Positions 1 to 10,000 of a DNA stretch of 64,000 nucleotides are shown one piece after another. The position numbers were made by a program, and so were the translations under genes. The DNA comes from Azolla caroliniana (lineage: Eukaryota > Polypodiophyta). The notes under the pieces are model-generated. The model had not been told where the DNA came from. It searched no databases and saw only the letters and a program-made list of their open reading frames with translations. The stretch's first letter is position 1, and each line of letters begins with the position of its first letter. The DNA lies in assembly GCA_043228905.1 (NCBI GenBank), contig JBHGNT010000018.1:7006001-7070000 (forward strand), written 5' to 3'.

Positions 1-1
1 T

Positions 2-840
2 ATAGCGGCAAGCATGAACCTCGAGGTAGAACAGCTGGACGTGAAGACGACATTCCTTCACGGTGACCTCGAAGAGGAGATCTACATGCAGCAACCGGAA
101 GGATTCGTGGAGAAAGGGAAGGAGCACCTGGTTTGCCGGTTGAAGAAGAGCCTATACGGACTGAAGCAGGCTCCCCGACAATGGTACTGGAAGTTTGACT
201 CCTTCATGACCGACCAAGGGTATCACAAAACGCAAACCGATCACTGCGTGTTTGTAAAGAAGTTCGAAGAAGGTGACTTCCTGATACTCCTTCTGTACGT
301 GGACGACATGTTGATTGTCGGACGGAACCAAGCCAAAATACAGATGCTGAAGAAGGCTCTAAATCGAACCTTCGCAATGAAAGACTTGGGCCCGGCAAGA
401 CAGATACTGGGGATGCACATCATTCGGAACCGGTCAAAGAAGCAATTGTGGTTGTCACAGGAGAAATACATGACAAAGGTGCTTCAGCGGTTCAACATGT
501 TAGAAGCGAAACCGGTTGGATCGACACTCCCGACAAATTGCAGATTATCCGGTAAGCAAAGCCTGAAGACGAAAGCATAGAAGGCAGATATGATGAAGGT
601 TCCATATGCTTCTTCTGTCGGGAGCTTAATGTTCACAATGGTGTGTACTCAACCGGATATTGGATACGCAGTCGGAGTGGTGAGCCAGTTTATGAGCAAT
701 CCCGGCAAGGAGCACTGGAACGCGGTCAAATGGATACTTCGGTACTTGAAGGGCACTTCGAATATGTGTCTCCGATTTGGATAAGCAGTCGGAGTGGTGA
801 GCCAGTTTATGAGCAATCCCAGCAAGGAGCACTAGAACGC
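2..840 (+). pseudogene. Copia E reverse transcriptase / RNase H, first segment
   Basis: Frame 2 reads Copia-type RT. It has the stretch QLDVKTTFLHGDLEEEIYM near the start, SLYGLKQAPRQW about 40 residues later, and the catalytic box LLYVDDMLIVG at about 290-320. A TAG at 578-580 interrupts the frame, and the same frame continues from 581 with PYASSVGSLMF and VKWILRYLKGTSN, the entry to the Copia RNase H. A second stop (TAA, 782-784) falls at the seam of a 117-bp tandem duplication. Coding is then cut by gypsy G1a at 841 and continues at 7,873. No initiation codon is expected because the polyprotein starts outside the window. The element cannot make a functional polyprotein. Confidence 0.88.
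668..840 (+). repeat. 117-bp tandem duplication in Copia E pol
   Basis: The segment starting GCAGTCGGAGTGGTGAGCCA at 668 recurs at 785. The period is 117 bp with only a few mismatches. The second copy is interrupted by G1a at 841 and finishes after 7,873, where ATGGATACTTCGGTACTTGA reappears. The duplication therefore predates the G1a insertion. It creates an in-frame TAA at its seam. Confidence 0.85.
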
Positions 841-1488
841 TGTCGAGGTATTCCTCGCGGATGCGTGGAATGAGGCGGGACCTCAGGGGTCTTGTACCGA
901 AGAGCAAGAGAGAAAGGAGAAGGGAGGGGACCCACTACGTGCGAGCGTAGATTCACAGGGACACGGCCCTTCGACACAAAGACGCGAGTGGGACACCGAC
1001 ACAGAGAGACACAAATGTATGTAAATATATATATTAACAAAACAAACAACAAGAAGCACGAAGTCGGTTACAACCGAACAGGCCGGCGAACAGATGCCGA
1101 TGCCTGTTCGTAAACGCACAGAAAGAAAGGAGTAGATTGGAGGTGCTGCCGGAAGCACTCGGGCATTCCTCAGAGCAGCGCGAGCCTCCCGAAAACCTGC
1201 ACAGAAAGAAGCTGCCGAGTATGGAAGAGAGAGAAGCCTTCGATCGACAACCCGACAACACTTCGTCCCCTCTCTAAAACGCGATCCTCTCCCCCTTCTC
1301 GTCTCCCTCCTTTTATAGGCAAGGAAGGAGCCGTTTCCCCTTTACTTCCTACCCACTAAATCTACCTACCTAGGATCTCCTATGTACCTAATTCTCCCTT
1401 ATGTACAATATAAGGCGTACGGGCATGAAGAGCTGGTTCCTACGCTCCGGTGCACCGATTCCGCTTGTGGACGGTTTTCTTCACGACA
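841..1488 (-). repeat. 3' LTR of G1a
   Basis: On the minus strand the LTR begins TGTCGTGAAGAAAACC and ends ACCTCGACA, giving the TG...CA ends expected of an LTR. The promoter TATA box reads TTTTATA on the plus strand at 1,311-1,317. It is nearly identical to 7,225-7,872. Confidence 0.93.
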
Positions 1489-1500
1489 TCCGCCCCCACC
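1489..1500 (-). promoter_or_regulatory. Polypurine tract of G1a
   Basis: Read on the minus strand, AGGTGGGGGCGGA lies immediately before the 3' LTR start. It is the expected primer position for plus-strand DNA synthesis. Related tracts precede the 3' LTRs of G4 (49,146-49,157) and H (59,469-59,480). Confidence 0.75.
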
Positions 1501-1561
1501 TAACCGCGCATCCTCCGACATGCGCCAAATTGAGTCGGGACGGAGAAAACCGGTCCAGCCT

Positions 1562-3202
1562 TCATTCCCCGTCCGTCGGTTCTTCCTCGGTTTCGGATCG
1601 TTCGTCGTCGCAGTCCAGGTTAACCGGATCCGGCTCGTCGTCGTGACGCTTCTTGAACGCTTTGATCCGCTTCCCAGCTACCGGTATCGCCATTCTCGTA
1701 CCGTCGAGTTCCTCCAGATGGTACGTCCCGTTGTCGTTGGCGCTTTGTACCACGTAAGGCCCGAACCACCTTCTTGCGAACTTTCGTGTCGCTCGGTGCT
1801 GGTTGTCGAGGCTGTTGTCGTAGACTAGCACCTAGTCACCTTCCTCGATCTTCTTCGGTCGGAGCCGGTGCGTCCGGTCAAACCGGGCTTTGTTCTTCGT
1901 CCTTGCCACCCGAAGCTTTTCCGCAGCCTGCTCCACGTCCTCCGGTCTTTGCTCGAGCTGCCGTATGCGTGCCGTCAACAGTTCCTCCCGGCTCATCTCG
2001 TCTCTCCAGTCCACGGTTGCCCAGGAGGAGATCGTACGTTCCATCGGCATGATCGGCTTCTGCCCAAACATGAGCTCTGTCGGCATGAATCCGGTTACCG
2101 AACTGTGCGTAGTTCGGTCCGCCCACAACGCGTAAGGCAACAGCCGCGGCCAGTTCCCGACTTGACCTCCGCATGCCTGAACTAACGCCTTGACGATCGG
2201 TCCGTGTCCGCGCTCCACCTTCCCATTCGCCTCCGGATTGTATGTAGTGGTGAGCGAGAGCTTGACTCCTAGCCGGTCGAACAGCTCCTCGGCCTCTTCG
2301 GCGTCCAACTCCCCGCGATCAGCCACTATCTTCCCGACGCACCCGTACCGGCATATCACGTCCTCAATCAGGAACCGACATACGACCGCGATCGTTTTGT
2401 TTTGAAGGGCTCGGCCTTCTACCTAGTTCGTCAGATCTTCCCGAGCCAGGACCAGATACCGCATCTGTCCTATTCCCATCGGCATCGTCACGAGATCTAC
2501 CATCCATTTGAAGTGGATGGTCGGAGGGTACGTAGGGTGAAGCTCGTCCCGATGTCGGACTACGGAGTGCATCTGACAGCTCTCGCAAGTTGTCACGAAC
2601 CGATGCACATCCCGGTACAGTCCCGGCCACCAGTACTTCCCCTTTATCTTCTCGAACGTGGCCCACGTTCCATGGTGTCCAGCCCAAGGGCTGTCGTGGT
2701 AGGCCGTCAGCAGCTCCTCCTGTTCTTCCTTCATCGCGACCACCCGGAGCGGGACGCCGTTCCTTTTCTTCGGGTGCTTCCATAAGTATCCGTCCCGGAG
2801 AAAGAATCGGTATGCTTTCTTCCGGATCCGGCTGGTCTTGTCCCTCGTCCATGACGCATCCGGCGTCATGGTCCTTAAGAACCCACTGATCTGTAGCCAC
2901 TCGCCGTTGTACTTGCTCTCGTCGAAGCCGTTAAGCGCCGGAGTGCTCGTCCCATCGGTCGTCACGTACGCTGCCTCAAAGAAGTCCACGCCGACTTCTT
3001 CGTCCTCCGAAACCATGCCGCCCTTGTCATCAAACCTCGCCCTCGAAAGCATGTCGGCCATGGCGTTGTCCTTTCCGGAAATGTGTCGTATTTCCGGGTC
3101 CAGGGACTTGATGTACGCTATCCACCTGAGCATCGCCAGGTCCGGTGTCGCGCATCCGGAAACCATGCCGAGAATTGGCAGGCAATCCGTCTCGATAACC
3201 AC
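1562..3202 (-). pseudogene. G1a RNase H end, integrase and C-terminal domain
   Basis: Reading from 3,202 down, the frame gives the end of RNase H (ETDCLPILGMVSG, DNAMADMLSRARF). The integrase zinc-binding region follows (HHGTWATFEK, then CESCQMH), with catalytic-core motifs WMVDLVTMPMG (first Asp), VADRGELD (second Asp) and NGKVERGHG (Glu). The C-terminal tail contains RPKKIEEGD and RWFGPYVV, typical of gypsy integrase ends. In-frame TAG codons lie near 2,423 (a CAG to TAG change) and near 1,832 (where relatives have Trp). The coding end is about 1,562, roughly 60 bp before the polypurine tract. The protein would be truncated at the first stop. Confidence 0.9.
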
Positions 3203-5054
3203 TTCTGTCCCGATTAGGTAGTCTTTGTCGGCCTTTACTGCCGAAATGATACCCCAGAGTTCGCGTTTAACCTGGGCGTACCCTCGCTGTCGCTCACTGA
3301 GAACCTTCGCGCCGAATCGGATCAGGAACCGAATGCCGTCCTAGTCTTCTTGGTTGACGACCCATCCGATCCCGGTCGGGCTCGTATCCACCGTTATGTA
3401 TACTGGGGTACCCTTCTCGTAGACAGCCTTCCGGAGCGCCGGTGCTGCCGCAAGAGCTTCCTTGAGCTTCCGGACCGACTCCGTGTGCTCGTCTCGCCAC
3501 TCGAATTTTCGTCCCTTCTTCAGCAACCCGTATAGCGGCTCCGCAACGTGGGCGTAATGCGGGATCCATATGTGGTAGAACGCGCACGCCCCCAGGAACC
3601 TCCGAACTTCCGTAACCGAGCTACAGTCGGTCTTCATCGCGGAGATGGCTTCTACCTTTGCCGGAGACGGCCTCCGGCCATATGGTCCACATAGGTGTTC
3701 GACCACCAGGATTTCTGATTGCCCGAAGGCCGATTTCTCCCCAGAGAAGGTGAGCCTCGCATCCTCTAGCCTTTGTAGCACCTTCTCGCAGTCGTCGATG
3801 TGTGCTGTCACGAATCGCCGGCATCCGTCCGGCCCGAGTGTCTCGTCTTCTCTTCCACCGGGCACCCCTTGATCGGGATGTCGTCTAGAAACGGCATGGT
3901 GACGTCCGGGATGCAATCCCTCAGTACCTTGTTCATTGCATTCACCATGTGGGCCACCGAGTTAGTCCCTCCTTGTGGCAGGGTACACATTCGCACTAGG
4001 CCGAGGGGAGTTCGCATCGTCGTAATGTCTCTGCTCTCCACGGCTAGCTGGAACTGGTCGTACCCTGAGTACAGATCACCGACCGAGTAAATCGACCTTC
4101 CGGCGAAGGCCTCTGCGAACTCGTCTATGGTCGGTCCGATTCCTGCGTTCCGAATGGTCACTCTGTTGACCGGCTGCAGGTCTTGAATGAAGCGCAATGT
4201 TCCGTTTTGCTTCGGTACGGGAAACCATCGGTTCGAGTATGGGGCACTCGACGGTTCGAGAATGCCCATATCGACTTTCTGCCTCAGTAGCTCCATCAAC
4301 TTTGGGATGTGAGCTCTTGGTACCGGAATCGGCTTGAGATTCCACGGTACATGCGGTACTGTGAATATCACCATCGGCTCCACGATTGTTGGGTCTACGC
4401 ACCCGATCTCTTCCGGTGAGAATGCGAAGGCTTTCCCGTGCCTTCCGAGCATTCTCCGAAACCGGTCTTCCTCCGCCGGCAGTAGGAACCCGCCCCCACC
4501 CATTTTGAGCTCCCGGAGCGTCCCGTCGGTGAAGGTGTGTCCTATGCAGACCGGATCTCGCAAACTGGGGTCCGACGCAACCCCTCTGATTCGGGACTCG
4601 CTACCCTCCGGTAAGGGTGCCGCGACTGGCCTTACCTTCCGGTCCACAGTCTTGTACTTCGTGCTAACTCGGGCCGTCCGATCCGGCTCGAGCCCCTGAC
4701 TGAAGTTCGCGATGACTTCATACATCTCTTCGGAACATACCGGTATCGTCCGGTCTTCGTTTAGGTCTTCTCCGGCTACCTTCCTCAGCATACCCAAGGT
4801 GTCGTCGAAGGAGACTGCCTCCACGGCTGCGCTGATTTCCTCGTCCGGGCCGAGGACTCCGCACGCTCGAAGTCGCTCTTCCGCCCTTGCCTTCTCTCGG
4901 CCAACGATGCCGACTATCATACACCCTCCGTTGTTGGAGAAGCAAAATATTCTACCCATCGTACAAGGATTCTTCGGTTTCGGTTCTATTGTACAGCTGT
5001 GGGGTCTTTCCCGAGTGTCTGGATTGTCTCGGCCCCACGCCTTGGCAGCCCTCT
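3203..5054 (-). pseudogene. G1a reverse transcriptase and RNase H
   Basis: The frame is open from just after the gag-pro stop (5,055-5,057) in the -1 frame. It passes FCFSNNGG (about 4,945) and the RT fingers (NLKPIPVPRAHIPKLMELLR, NRWFPVPKQNGTLRFI). The palm follows, with YSGYDQFQLAVESRDITTMR and the catalytic box MPFLDDIPIKG (about 3,880-3,910). After a frameshift near 3,840 it continues as VEHLCGPYGRRPSPAKVEAIS and FLGACAFYHIWIPHYA, then RNase H (VDTSPTGIGWV). A stop lies near 3,341. The FLDDIPIKG box is unlike the YLDDILV of most plant gypsy RTs and resembles the box I recall for fungal gypsy elements. Confidence 0.9.
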
Positions 5055-5064
5055 CTAAAAATCC
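5055..5064 (-). promoter_or_regulatory. Candidate -1 ribosomal frameshift site of G1a (GGATTTT then TAG)
   Basis: On the minus strand, GGATTTT (5,064-5,058) is followed immediately by the TAG that ends gag-pro. The -1 frame is open from here through the linker into RT. The same ten bases occur in G1b, H and G4. GGAUUUU followed by UAG is a known shifty site in some plant RNA viruses. Confidence 0.6.
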
Positions 5065-6523
5065 TCCCGGTTCTCGCCACCGAGGGATTCGCGGTTTCGC
5101 TCGTGGTTCGGCTGCACCGTCAGAAATTGGACCGAATGGCGCCCGTCCTGGCTTTTGACCCTCGCGTAGGCCGAACCGTTGTCTAGCACTTTGGTCTCCA
5201 TTCTCGCCGCCGTGATGTATGGTTCCCCTAATATGACCGGATGCGAGGACGTCTCCTGCACGAAGAAGTGCTGGTCAATCTCGACGTCGCCGATCTTGAC
5301 TCAGACATTCGGGCAGGCCCCGTGTAGTTCCTCGGTGGCGCGCGTCGCCGCCCGTATCTTCCACCTGTGCTTGGTGTTGATCGGCCATTTTCCCTTCTTA
5401 TAGAAGTCCATGGACATCAGGTTTATTTCCGAACCGTGGTCCACCAGTGCTACCACCGGTTCCTGAACATCTCCGATCTTTACCGGGGTCTCCGTGGTCG
5501 CTCGGGCCCAGTGTGGCCTCGAATAGTGGCTCTCCGCCCACTCATCTTCCAGCGCCAAGTCGTCGATGTGTGTTGTCCACACCTCCACCGGTCTTTCCGG
5601 TTCCGTCTCCGTCGACAGCCTCTTCCGTTTCACTAAGTCTACAATGGAGTCGTGGAACTCCTTCTTGGCGATCCCTAGCACCTCCCGCAATGACAGCTCC
5701 ACCTTGCTGTCGAGGATCCGTTCTTCTAGGACCTTTCGTAGGTCCGTGGTTCTTTCTATTTCCGTTCCCAGTCGGTATCCGCCCTTCCTGGGGTTATCTT
5801 GCGAGCTGGACCCACCGGCATCGTTCCGGCGTTGCCCGAATCGGGTCTCGTACCGTTGTGAGGGCCCGGCCGCTCCGGCTTTCCCCACTCGTTTGTCTTC
5901 TACCAGAGCCTCGTAGTTCCGGCAGGCGGCTTCTACGAAGCCCGTCTTCTCCTCGACCGGGTCGCTCCACCCGGTTACTTCCCGGACCTGTCTCTCAGCG
6001 CGGTCCGCTTCATCTTTCCTCAACCGTGCGCCGGCGAGGCCTTCCAACATTGCCGACCAGAATCCGTCTTTGCTCTCCTTTCGGGCCTCGCTGCCCCCGA
6101 CCCGAATGCCGGCCGACGCCGAGTAGTGGACGGCCTCCACGTGTCGGGCCGCTGCCTCTTCCATCAGTCTCTTCATACCTTCTCGCCCGTCGTTTCGGTT
6201 TAGGGCCCTTCTGGTGTCGCCGGCGTGCACCCGGCCTTCCCATAGGTACACCACCCGGTTCCTCAACGCCTCTGCGAAATCGCCGCAGTCCTTCCGAATG
6301 TGGCTGACCTCGTCACACCACATGCACCTGTTCCCTGCTGCCGGTCGTCGGTCACGAGCCGGTTCGCCGCCTTCCCTTCGAGTCTGGGCGATCTGGAGAT
6401 CCTTTATCGCCCGTGTCAACTCCTCCGGCGCTGCTCCTCCGGACGAGTCAATGACCATGCCGGTCGAAGCCGAACCGGTTTCGAGCCACTCCTGGGTCTC
6501 TGCCCTTCGCCCTTGTGGTGCCG
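5055..6523 (-). pseudogene. G1a gag C-terminus and aspartic protease
   Basis: This is the second half of the gag-pro frame. A CCHC zinc knuckle reads CMWCDEVSHIRKDC (about 6,330). A long charged region follows (MKRLMEEAAARHVEAV; VLEERILDSKVELSLREVLG), then the retropepsin-like domain VVALVDHGSEINLMSMDF (about 5,440-5,400) and HPVILGEPYI (about 5,240). The protease active site reads D-H-G rather than the usual D-S/T-G, as in H and G4. An in-frame TGA lies near 5,301 (CGA to TGA). The frame ends at the conserved TAG. It is offset from the upstream gag frame by an indel near 6,500. Confidence 0.85.
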
Positions 6524-6524
6524 G

Positions 6525-7181
6525 TTAAGGCCTCCTTGCTGTGACAGAGCTCGCTCCGGTCGCCCCGTTGTCAGCCCATTCTCGCCGTTTGTCGAAACGG
6601 CCACAGACTCTCTTAACCGCAGTCCAGTCGGTCGTCAGCCCGTCTTCGGTTTCTAGCAAGGAGCCGACTTGATCCCGGTCCCGCTCGTCCACCGACTTGA
6701 CGAACAGTAGGACCCGGCTCGTATCCAGAACAGTTCGGTCAAGCGCCGAAAGGCGCGCCAAGCGTTCCTCAAACTCCCGGAGGAGTGCTGACGCGTTTCT
6801 TCCTTTGCCGGGGGACTCCACCCATTCCATGAAGTCCCGTTTCGAAAGCCGGAGCGCGTCGTCCAACCCGTATTTCTCTAGGAGTCGGCCGTCGAACTCC
6901 TCCCAGGTACGGCTCTCCGCCCGTACCTCGAGCACCTCCGCATGGATGCTCGGCATCGCCACTCGAGGAAACCCGGCAAGACACCTCTCTTCCGGAATGT
7001 CCCGCATCGGCATTTCCGCCCCGTAGGACGCCAAATACTTCGTAGCATCCTTTCCGCTGAACCGGCCGATCGTACCGACAACCACCTCAATGGCTCTGTC
7101 GAGGGCGCCGGTGCCCTCGCGTGTGCTCAATATCCGATCCACGACCAAAGCCATGGCCTCCGCAAGATCCGACCCCTTCAT
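6525..7181 (-). pseudogene. G1a gag (capsid region)
   Basis: The ATG at 7,181 (MKGSDLAEAM) lies about 25 bp after the primer site. The same start is usable in G1b and resembles MRGSELAEAM in G4. The protein has GTGALDRAIE, IGRFSGKDATKYLASYGAEM and WEEFDGRLLEKYGLDDALR, then LLREFEERLARLSALDR. This is the layout of a gypsy capsid ahead of the zinc knuckle. It matches G1b residue for residue over most of its length. The frame is lost at about 6,525, before the knuckle, by an indel that is not shared with G1b. Confidence 0.87.
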
Positions 7182-7205
7182 CTTCTGCTCTTCTGCCGCC
7201 TCCTT

Positions 7206-7221
7206 CACGTCGGGTTCACCA
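7206..7221 (-). promoter_or_regulatory. Primer-binding site of G1a
   Basis: On the minus strand TGGTGAACCCGACGTG follows the 5' LTR after a 3-nt gap. It would pair with a tRNA whose 3' end reads CACGTCGGGTTCACCA. The same site occurs in G1b (52,626-52,641) and H (9,216-9,231). I cannot name the tRNA from memory. Confidence 0.8.
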
Positions 7222-7224
7222 AGA

Positions 7225-7872
7225 TGTCGAGGTATTCCTCGCGGATGCGTGGAATGAGGCGGGACCTCGGGGGTCTTGTACCGAAGAGCAAGAGAGAAAG
7301 GAGAAGGGAGGGGACCCACTACGTGCGAGCGTAGATTCACAGGGACACGGCCCTTCGACACAAAGACGCGAGTGGGACACCGACACAGAGAGACACGAAT
7401 GTATGTAAATATATATATTAACAAAACAAACAACAAGAAGCACAAAGTCGGTTACAACCGAACAGGCCGGCGAACAGATGCCGATGCCTGTTCGTAAACG
7501 CACAGAAAGAAAGGAGTAGATTGTAGGTGCTGCCGGAAGCACTCGGGCATTCCTCAGAGCAGCGCGAGCCTCCCGAAAACCTGCACAGAAAGAAGCTGCC
7601 GAGTATGGAAGAGAGAGAAGCCTTCGGTCGACAACCCGACAACACTTCGTCCCCTCTCTAAAACGCGATCCTCTCCCCCTTCTCGTCTCCCTCCTTTTAT
7701 AGGCAAGGAAGGAGCCGTTTCCCCTTTACTTCCTACCCAGTAAATCTACCTACCTAGGATCTCCTATGTACCTAATTCTCCCTTATGTACAATATAAGGC
7801 GTACGGGCATGAAGAGCTAGTTCCTACGCTCTGGTGCACCGATTCTGCTTGTGGACGGTTTTCTTCACGACA
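7225..7872 (-). repeat. 5' LTR of G1a
   Basis: This 648-bp LTR has TG...CA ends and a TATA box read TTTTATA on the plus strand at 7,695-7,701. It is about 98.6% identical by eye to 841-1,488. Minus-strand transcription of G1a would start here. Confidence 0.93.
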
Positions 7873-8407
7873 ACGTGGTCAAATGGATACTTCGGTACTT
7901 GAAGGGCACTTCGAATATGTGTCTCCGATTTGGCTCCGGTAAACCTCAACTTGACGGTTTCACCGATTCGGACATGTCGGCTGATGTGGATACCAGCCGG
8001 TCTACATCCGGGTATGTAATGACATATGTAGGGGGAGCTGTTTCGTGGCAGTCGAGGCTGCAGAAGACGGTTGCGTTGTCAACCACGGAGGCGGAGTACA
8101 TGGAATCTGTGGAAGCCGGCAAGGAAATATTATGGATGAAGGACTTCATCGGTGAGCTCGGTATCCGGCAAGATGAATACCGGCTCTATTGCGACAATCA
8201 AAGTGCCATCCACCTTGCTAAGAACACAACGTACCATTCCAGGACGAAGCACATCCAGTGTAGGTATCACTGGATCCGGGAGCGAGTAGAAGATTGAGAG
8301 TTCGCACTGACGAAGATCCACATGGCCGAGAACGGGTGAGATATGCTGACCAAAATACTAATACCCGACAAGCTGGATGCATGTCGGATGCGGATCGGAC
8401 TAGTATG
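7873..8407 (+). pseudogene. Copia E RNase H and pol C-terminus
   Basis: Coding resumes after G1a with VVKWILRYLKGTSN. The RNase H motifs are FTDSDMSADVDTSRSTSGY, STTEAEYM and YCDNQSAIHLAKN, with a terminal HSRTKHIQCRYHWIRE. In-frame TGA codons lie at 8,295-8,297 and near 8,340, and the natural end (TGA) is about 8,407. Copia RNase H normally ends with a DMLTK motif, which is visible here just after the second stop. The polypurine tract follows within 20 bp. The segment is decayed. Confidence 0.9.
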
Positions 8408-8424
8408 ACATCCCATGCCGGAGT

Positions 8425-8434
8425 GAAGGGGGAG
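8425..8434 (+). promoter_or_regulatory. Polypurine tract of Copia E
   Basis: GAAGGGGGAG lies two bases before the LTR start TGTTAGG at 8,437, the standard Copia arrangement. Confidence 0.85.
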
Positions 8435-8436
8435 TT

Positions 8437-9201
8437 TGTTAGGAAATAGGTCCCTCTGGATGGGAAGTGAGAAGAACAGTGTTGATGAGCAACTTGGCCG
8501 AGGCCGAATCTGGATGTGGAGTACCCGGCAACGGAAGACCCGGTGAGAACCGGATGTGGAGTACCCGACAACGAAAGACCCGGTGAGAACCGGATGTGGA
8601 GTACTCGACAACGGAAGACCCGGTGAGAACCAGATGTGGAGTACCCGACAACGGAAGACCCGGTGAGAACCGGATGTGGAGTACCCGGCAACGGAAGACC
8701 CGGTGAGAACCGGATGTTGCAGGCCCAGTGAGAACCTCTCACCAGATGAAGGGACATATATGTAAATATGTTCCAGAGAGAGAGCCCATCGGGGCTATAT
8801 TTGTAAATAACCCGAAAGTCATATTAGTATAAATATGACCTAGGGCAAACTTAATTGTATGATGATAGAGTTATTGGTGTAACAACTGTACAGAGAGAGA
8901 GAGACAGAGAGAGCGATACAGAGCATGTCTCTGTTGTAACCGCCGCTAGGCGAAGATTGTGAGCAAGAGGTCATTTCCTCTGTGCTCCCTGTTGTATTAC
9001 TTTATAGAGTGATAGTTTGGAGTCTGTGGACTCCCGTGGTTTTTCCCTCTCAGGGTTTTTCCACATTAATATCTTGTGTATTCTCTTTCTGTTTTGTCGA
9101 CTTACCTCCATTCCCATTTCGTCTGTGTTTTTTATTATTATTGTCATCAAGTGATCTACGCTTCGGTTGTGGTCGGAGATTATTCCACGTATTTCTTGTC
9201 A
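8437..9201 (+). repeat. 3' LTR of Copia E
   Basis: The LTR starts TGTTAGGAAATAGG after the polypurine tract and ends about CTTGTCA. It contains a 40-bp minisatellite (8,513-8,712), a TATA-like AGTATAAATATGA near 8,828, a GA-rich tract at 8,893-8,913 and a TTTTCC/TCTGTTTTG-rich 3' end like other plant Copia LTRs. No second LTR is present in the window for comparison. Confidence 0.75.
8513..8712 (+). repeat. 40-bp minisatellite in the Copia E LTR (5 units)
   Basis: Units starting ATGTGGAGTACCC at 8,513, 8,553, 8,593, 8,633 and 8,673 repeat every 40 bp with one or two substitutions each. A degenerate sixth unit begins at 8,713. The array lies in the U3 part of the LTR, upstream of the probable TATA box. 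Confidence 0.92.
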
Positions 9202-9215
9202 TAACGTGACATATT

Positions 9216-9231
9216 TGGTGAACCCGACGTG
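9216..9231 (+). promoter_or_regulatory. Primer-binding site of H
   Basis: TGGTGAACCCGACGTG is identical to the G1a and G1b sites. It sits 4 nt after the LTR end remnant (TAACGTGACA). Confidence 0.8.
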
Positions 9232-9256
9232 AAACAAGGCGGCAAGGGAATCAAAG

Positions 9257-10000
9257 ATGAGGGGATTGGAGCTCGCTGAAACCATGGTGGTAGTGGTTGA
9301 TCGGATAGTAAGTGCTCGTGAGGGCATGGGCGCCCTCGACAGGGCCATTGAAGCAATTGGTGGCACAATAGGCCGGTTCGATGGGAAGGAAGCCACGAGT
9401 TATTTGGTGGCCTATCGAGCCGAAATGGTGATGAGGGACATCCCAGAGGAAAGGCATCTGGTTGGGTTCCCTTGGATGGCGACACCAGGCATCCACGCAG
9501 AGGTGATCGAGGTGCAGACTGGATGCCGGATGCAAAGGTTATCGAAGCAGGACTTCATGGATTGGGTGGAGACCCCGGAAAGGGGAGGAATGCATCGACG
9601 CTTCTCTAGGAGTTTGAAGAACGCTTCACACGGCTCTCGACGCTGGACAGAACAGTGCTGGACACGAGCCGCATCTTGTTGTTTGTCAATCCATGGACGC
9701 ACTGGATTGAGATCAAGTGGGTCTCCTGCTGGAGACGGACGACGGGCTGACGGCCGACTGGGCCGTGGTAAAGAGAGTCTACGGCTGTTTTGACAAACGA
9801 CGTGAGTGGGTTGACAAGGGCTTATCAGGGGCAGGAGTGGTTACGACAAGGAAGCTCGAGGGACCCCCGCCAGTGCAAAGGGAGGAAACCTGGGATTGGC
9901 TCGAGATAGGTTCGACATCGACCAACGTGGTCAAAGGCTCGCTCGGAGGAGCGGCTCTAGAGGAGCTGACGCAGATGGTACAAGACCTCTAGATTGCATA
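9257..10000 (+). pseudogene. H gag (capsid region)
   Basis: The ATG at 9,257 begins MRGLELAETM and the homology to G1b and G4 gag is clear (GMGALDRAIE, IGRFDGKEATSYL). A deletion near 9,530 removes the segment corresponding to WEEFEGRLLEKYGLDD. The capsid C-terminal half is then split over two frames, with a frameshift near 9,710. Two TAG codons near 9,990 replace CAG codons at the site where relatives read on into the zinc knuckle. It is clearly non-functional. Confidence 0.82.

Larger units (their letters stand above)
841..7872 (-). mobile_element. Gypsy G1a, full-length LTR retrotransposon (- strand)
   Basis: Two 648-bp LTRs (841-1,488 and 7,225-7,872) flank gag, protease, RT-RNase H and integrase remnants, all read right to left. 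The LTRs differ at about nine positions (roughly 1.4%), mostly transitions, so the insertion is fairly young. The flanks read ACGC on the left (837-840) and ACGT on the right (7,873-7,876), consistent with a 4-bp duplication and one CpG transition. The same family is present as G1b (51,978-58,951), with related elements H and G4. Several premature stops make it defective. Confidence 0.93.
1..9201 (+). mobile_element. Copia E, 3' part of an LTR/Copia element, interrupted by gypsy G1a
   Basis: The window opens inside the reverse transcriptase of a Ty1/Copia element. RT-RNase H coding runs to 840, is interrupted by G1a (841-7,872) and resumes at 7,873-8,407. A purine tract (8,425-8,434) and a 3' LTR starting TGTTAGG at 8,437 follow. 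The 5' half lies left of the window. The LTR is followed at once by 10 bp resembling the end of a gypsy LTR and by a gypsy primer site (9,216). I infer that Copia E inserted about 10 bp before the end of the 5' LTR of element H. The right boundary (about 9,201) is uncertain by a few bases, and the target duplication cannot be checked because the left end is outside. Confidence 0.8.

Noticed and set aside
5447-6307. 286-codon plus-strand ORF rich in Pro, Ser and Arg
   Set aside because: It is the antisense shadow of G1a gag-pro in GC-rich sequence. Similar antisense ORFs recur over every copy of the family.
8218-8757. Minus-strand repetitive ORF of 179 codons
   Set aside because: It is antisense to the Copia E RNase H end and the 40-bp LTR minisatellite, with no domain.
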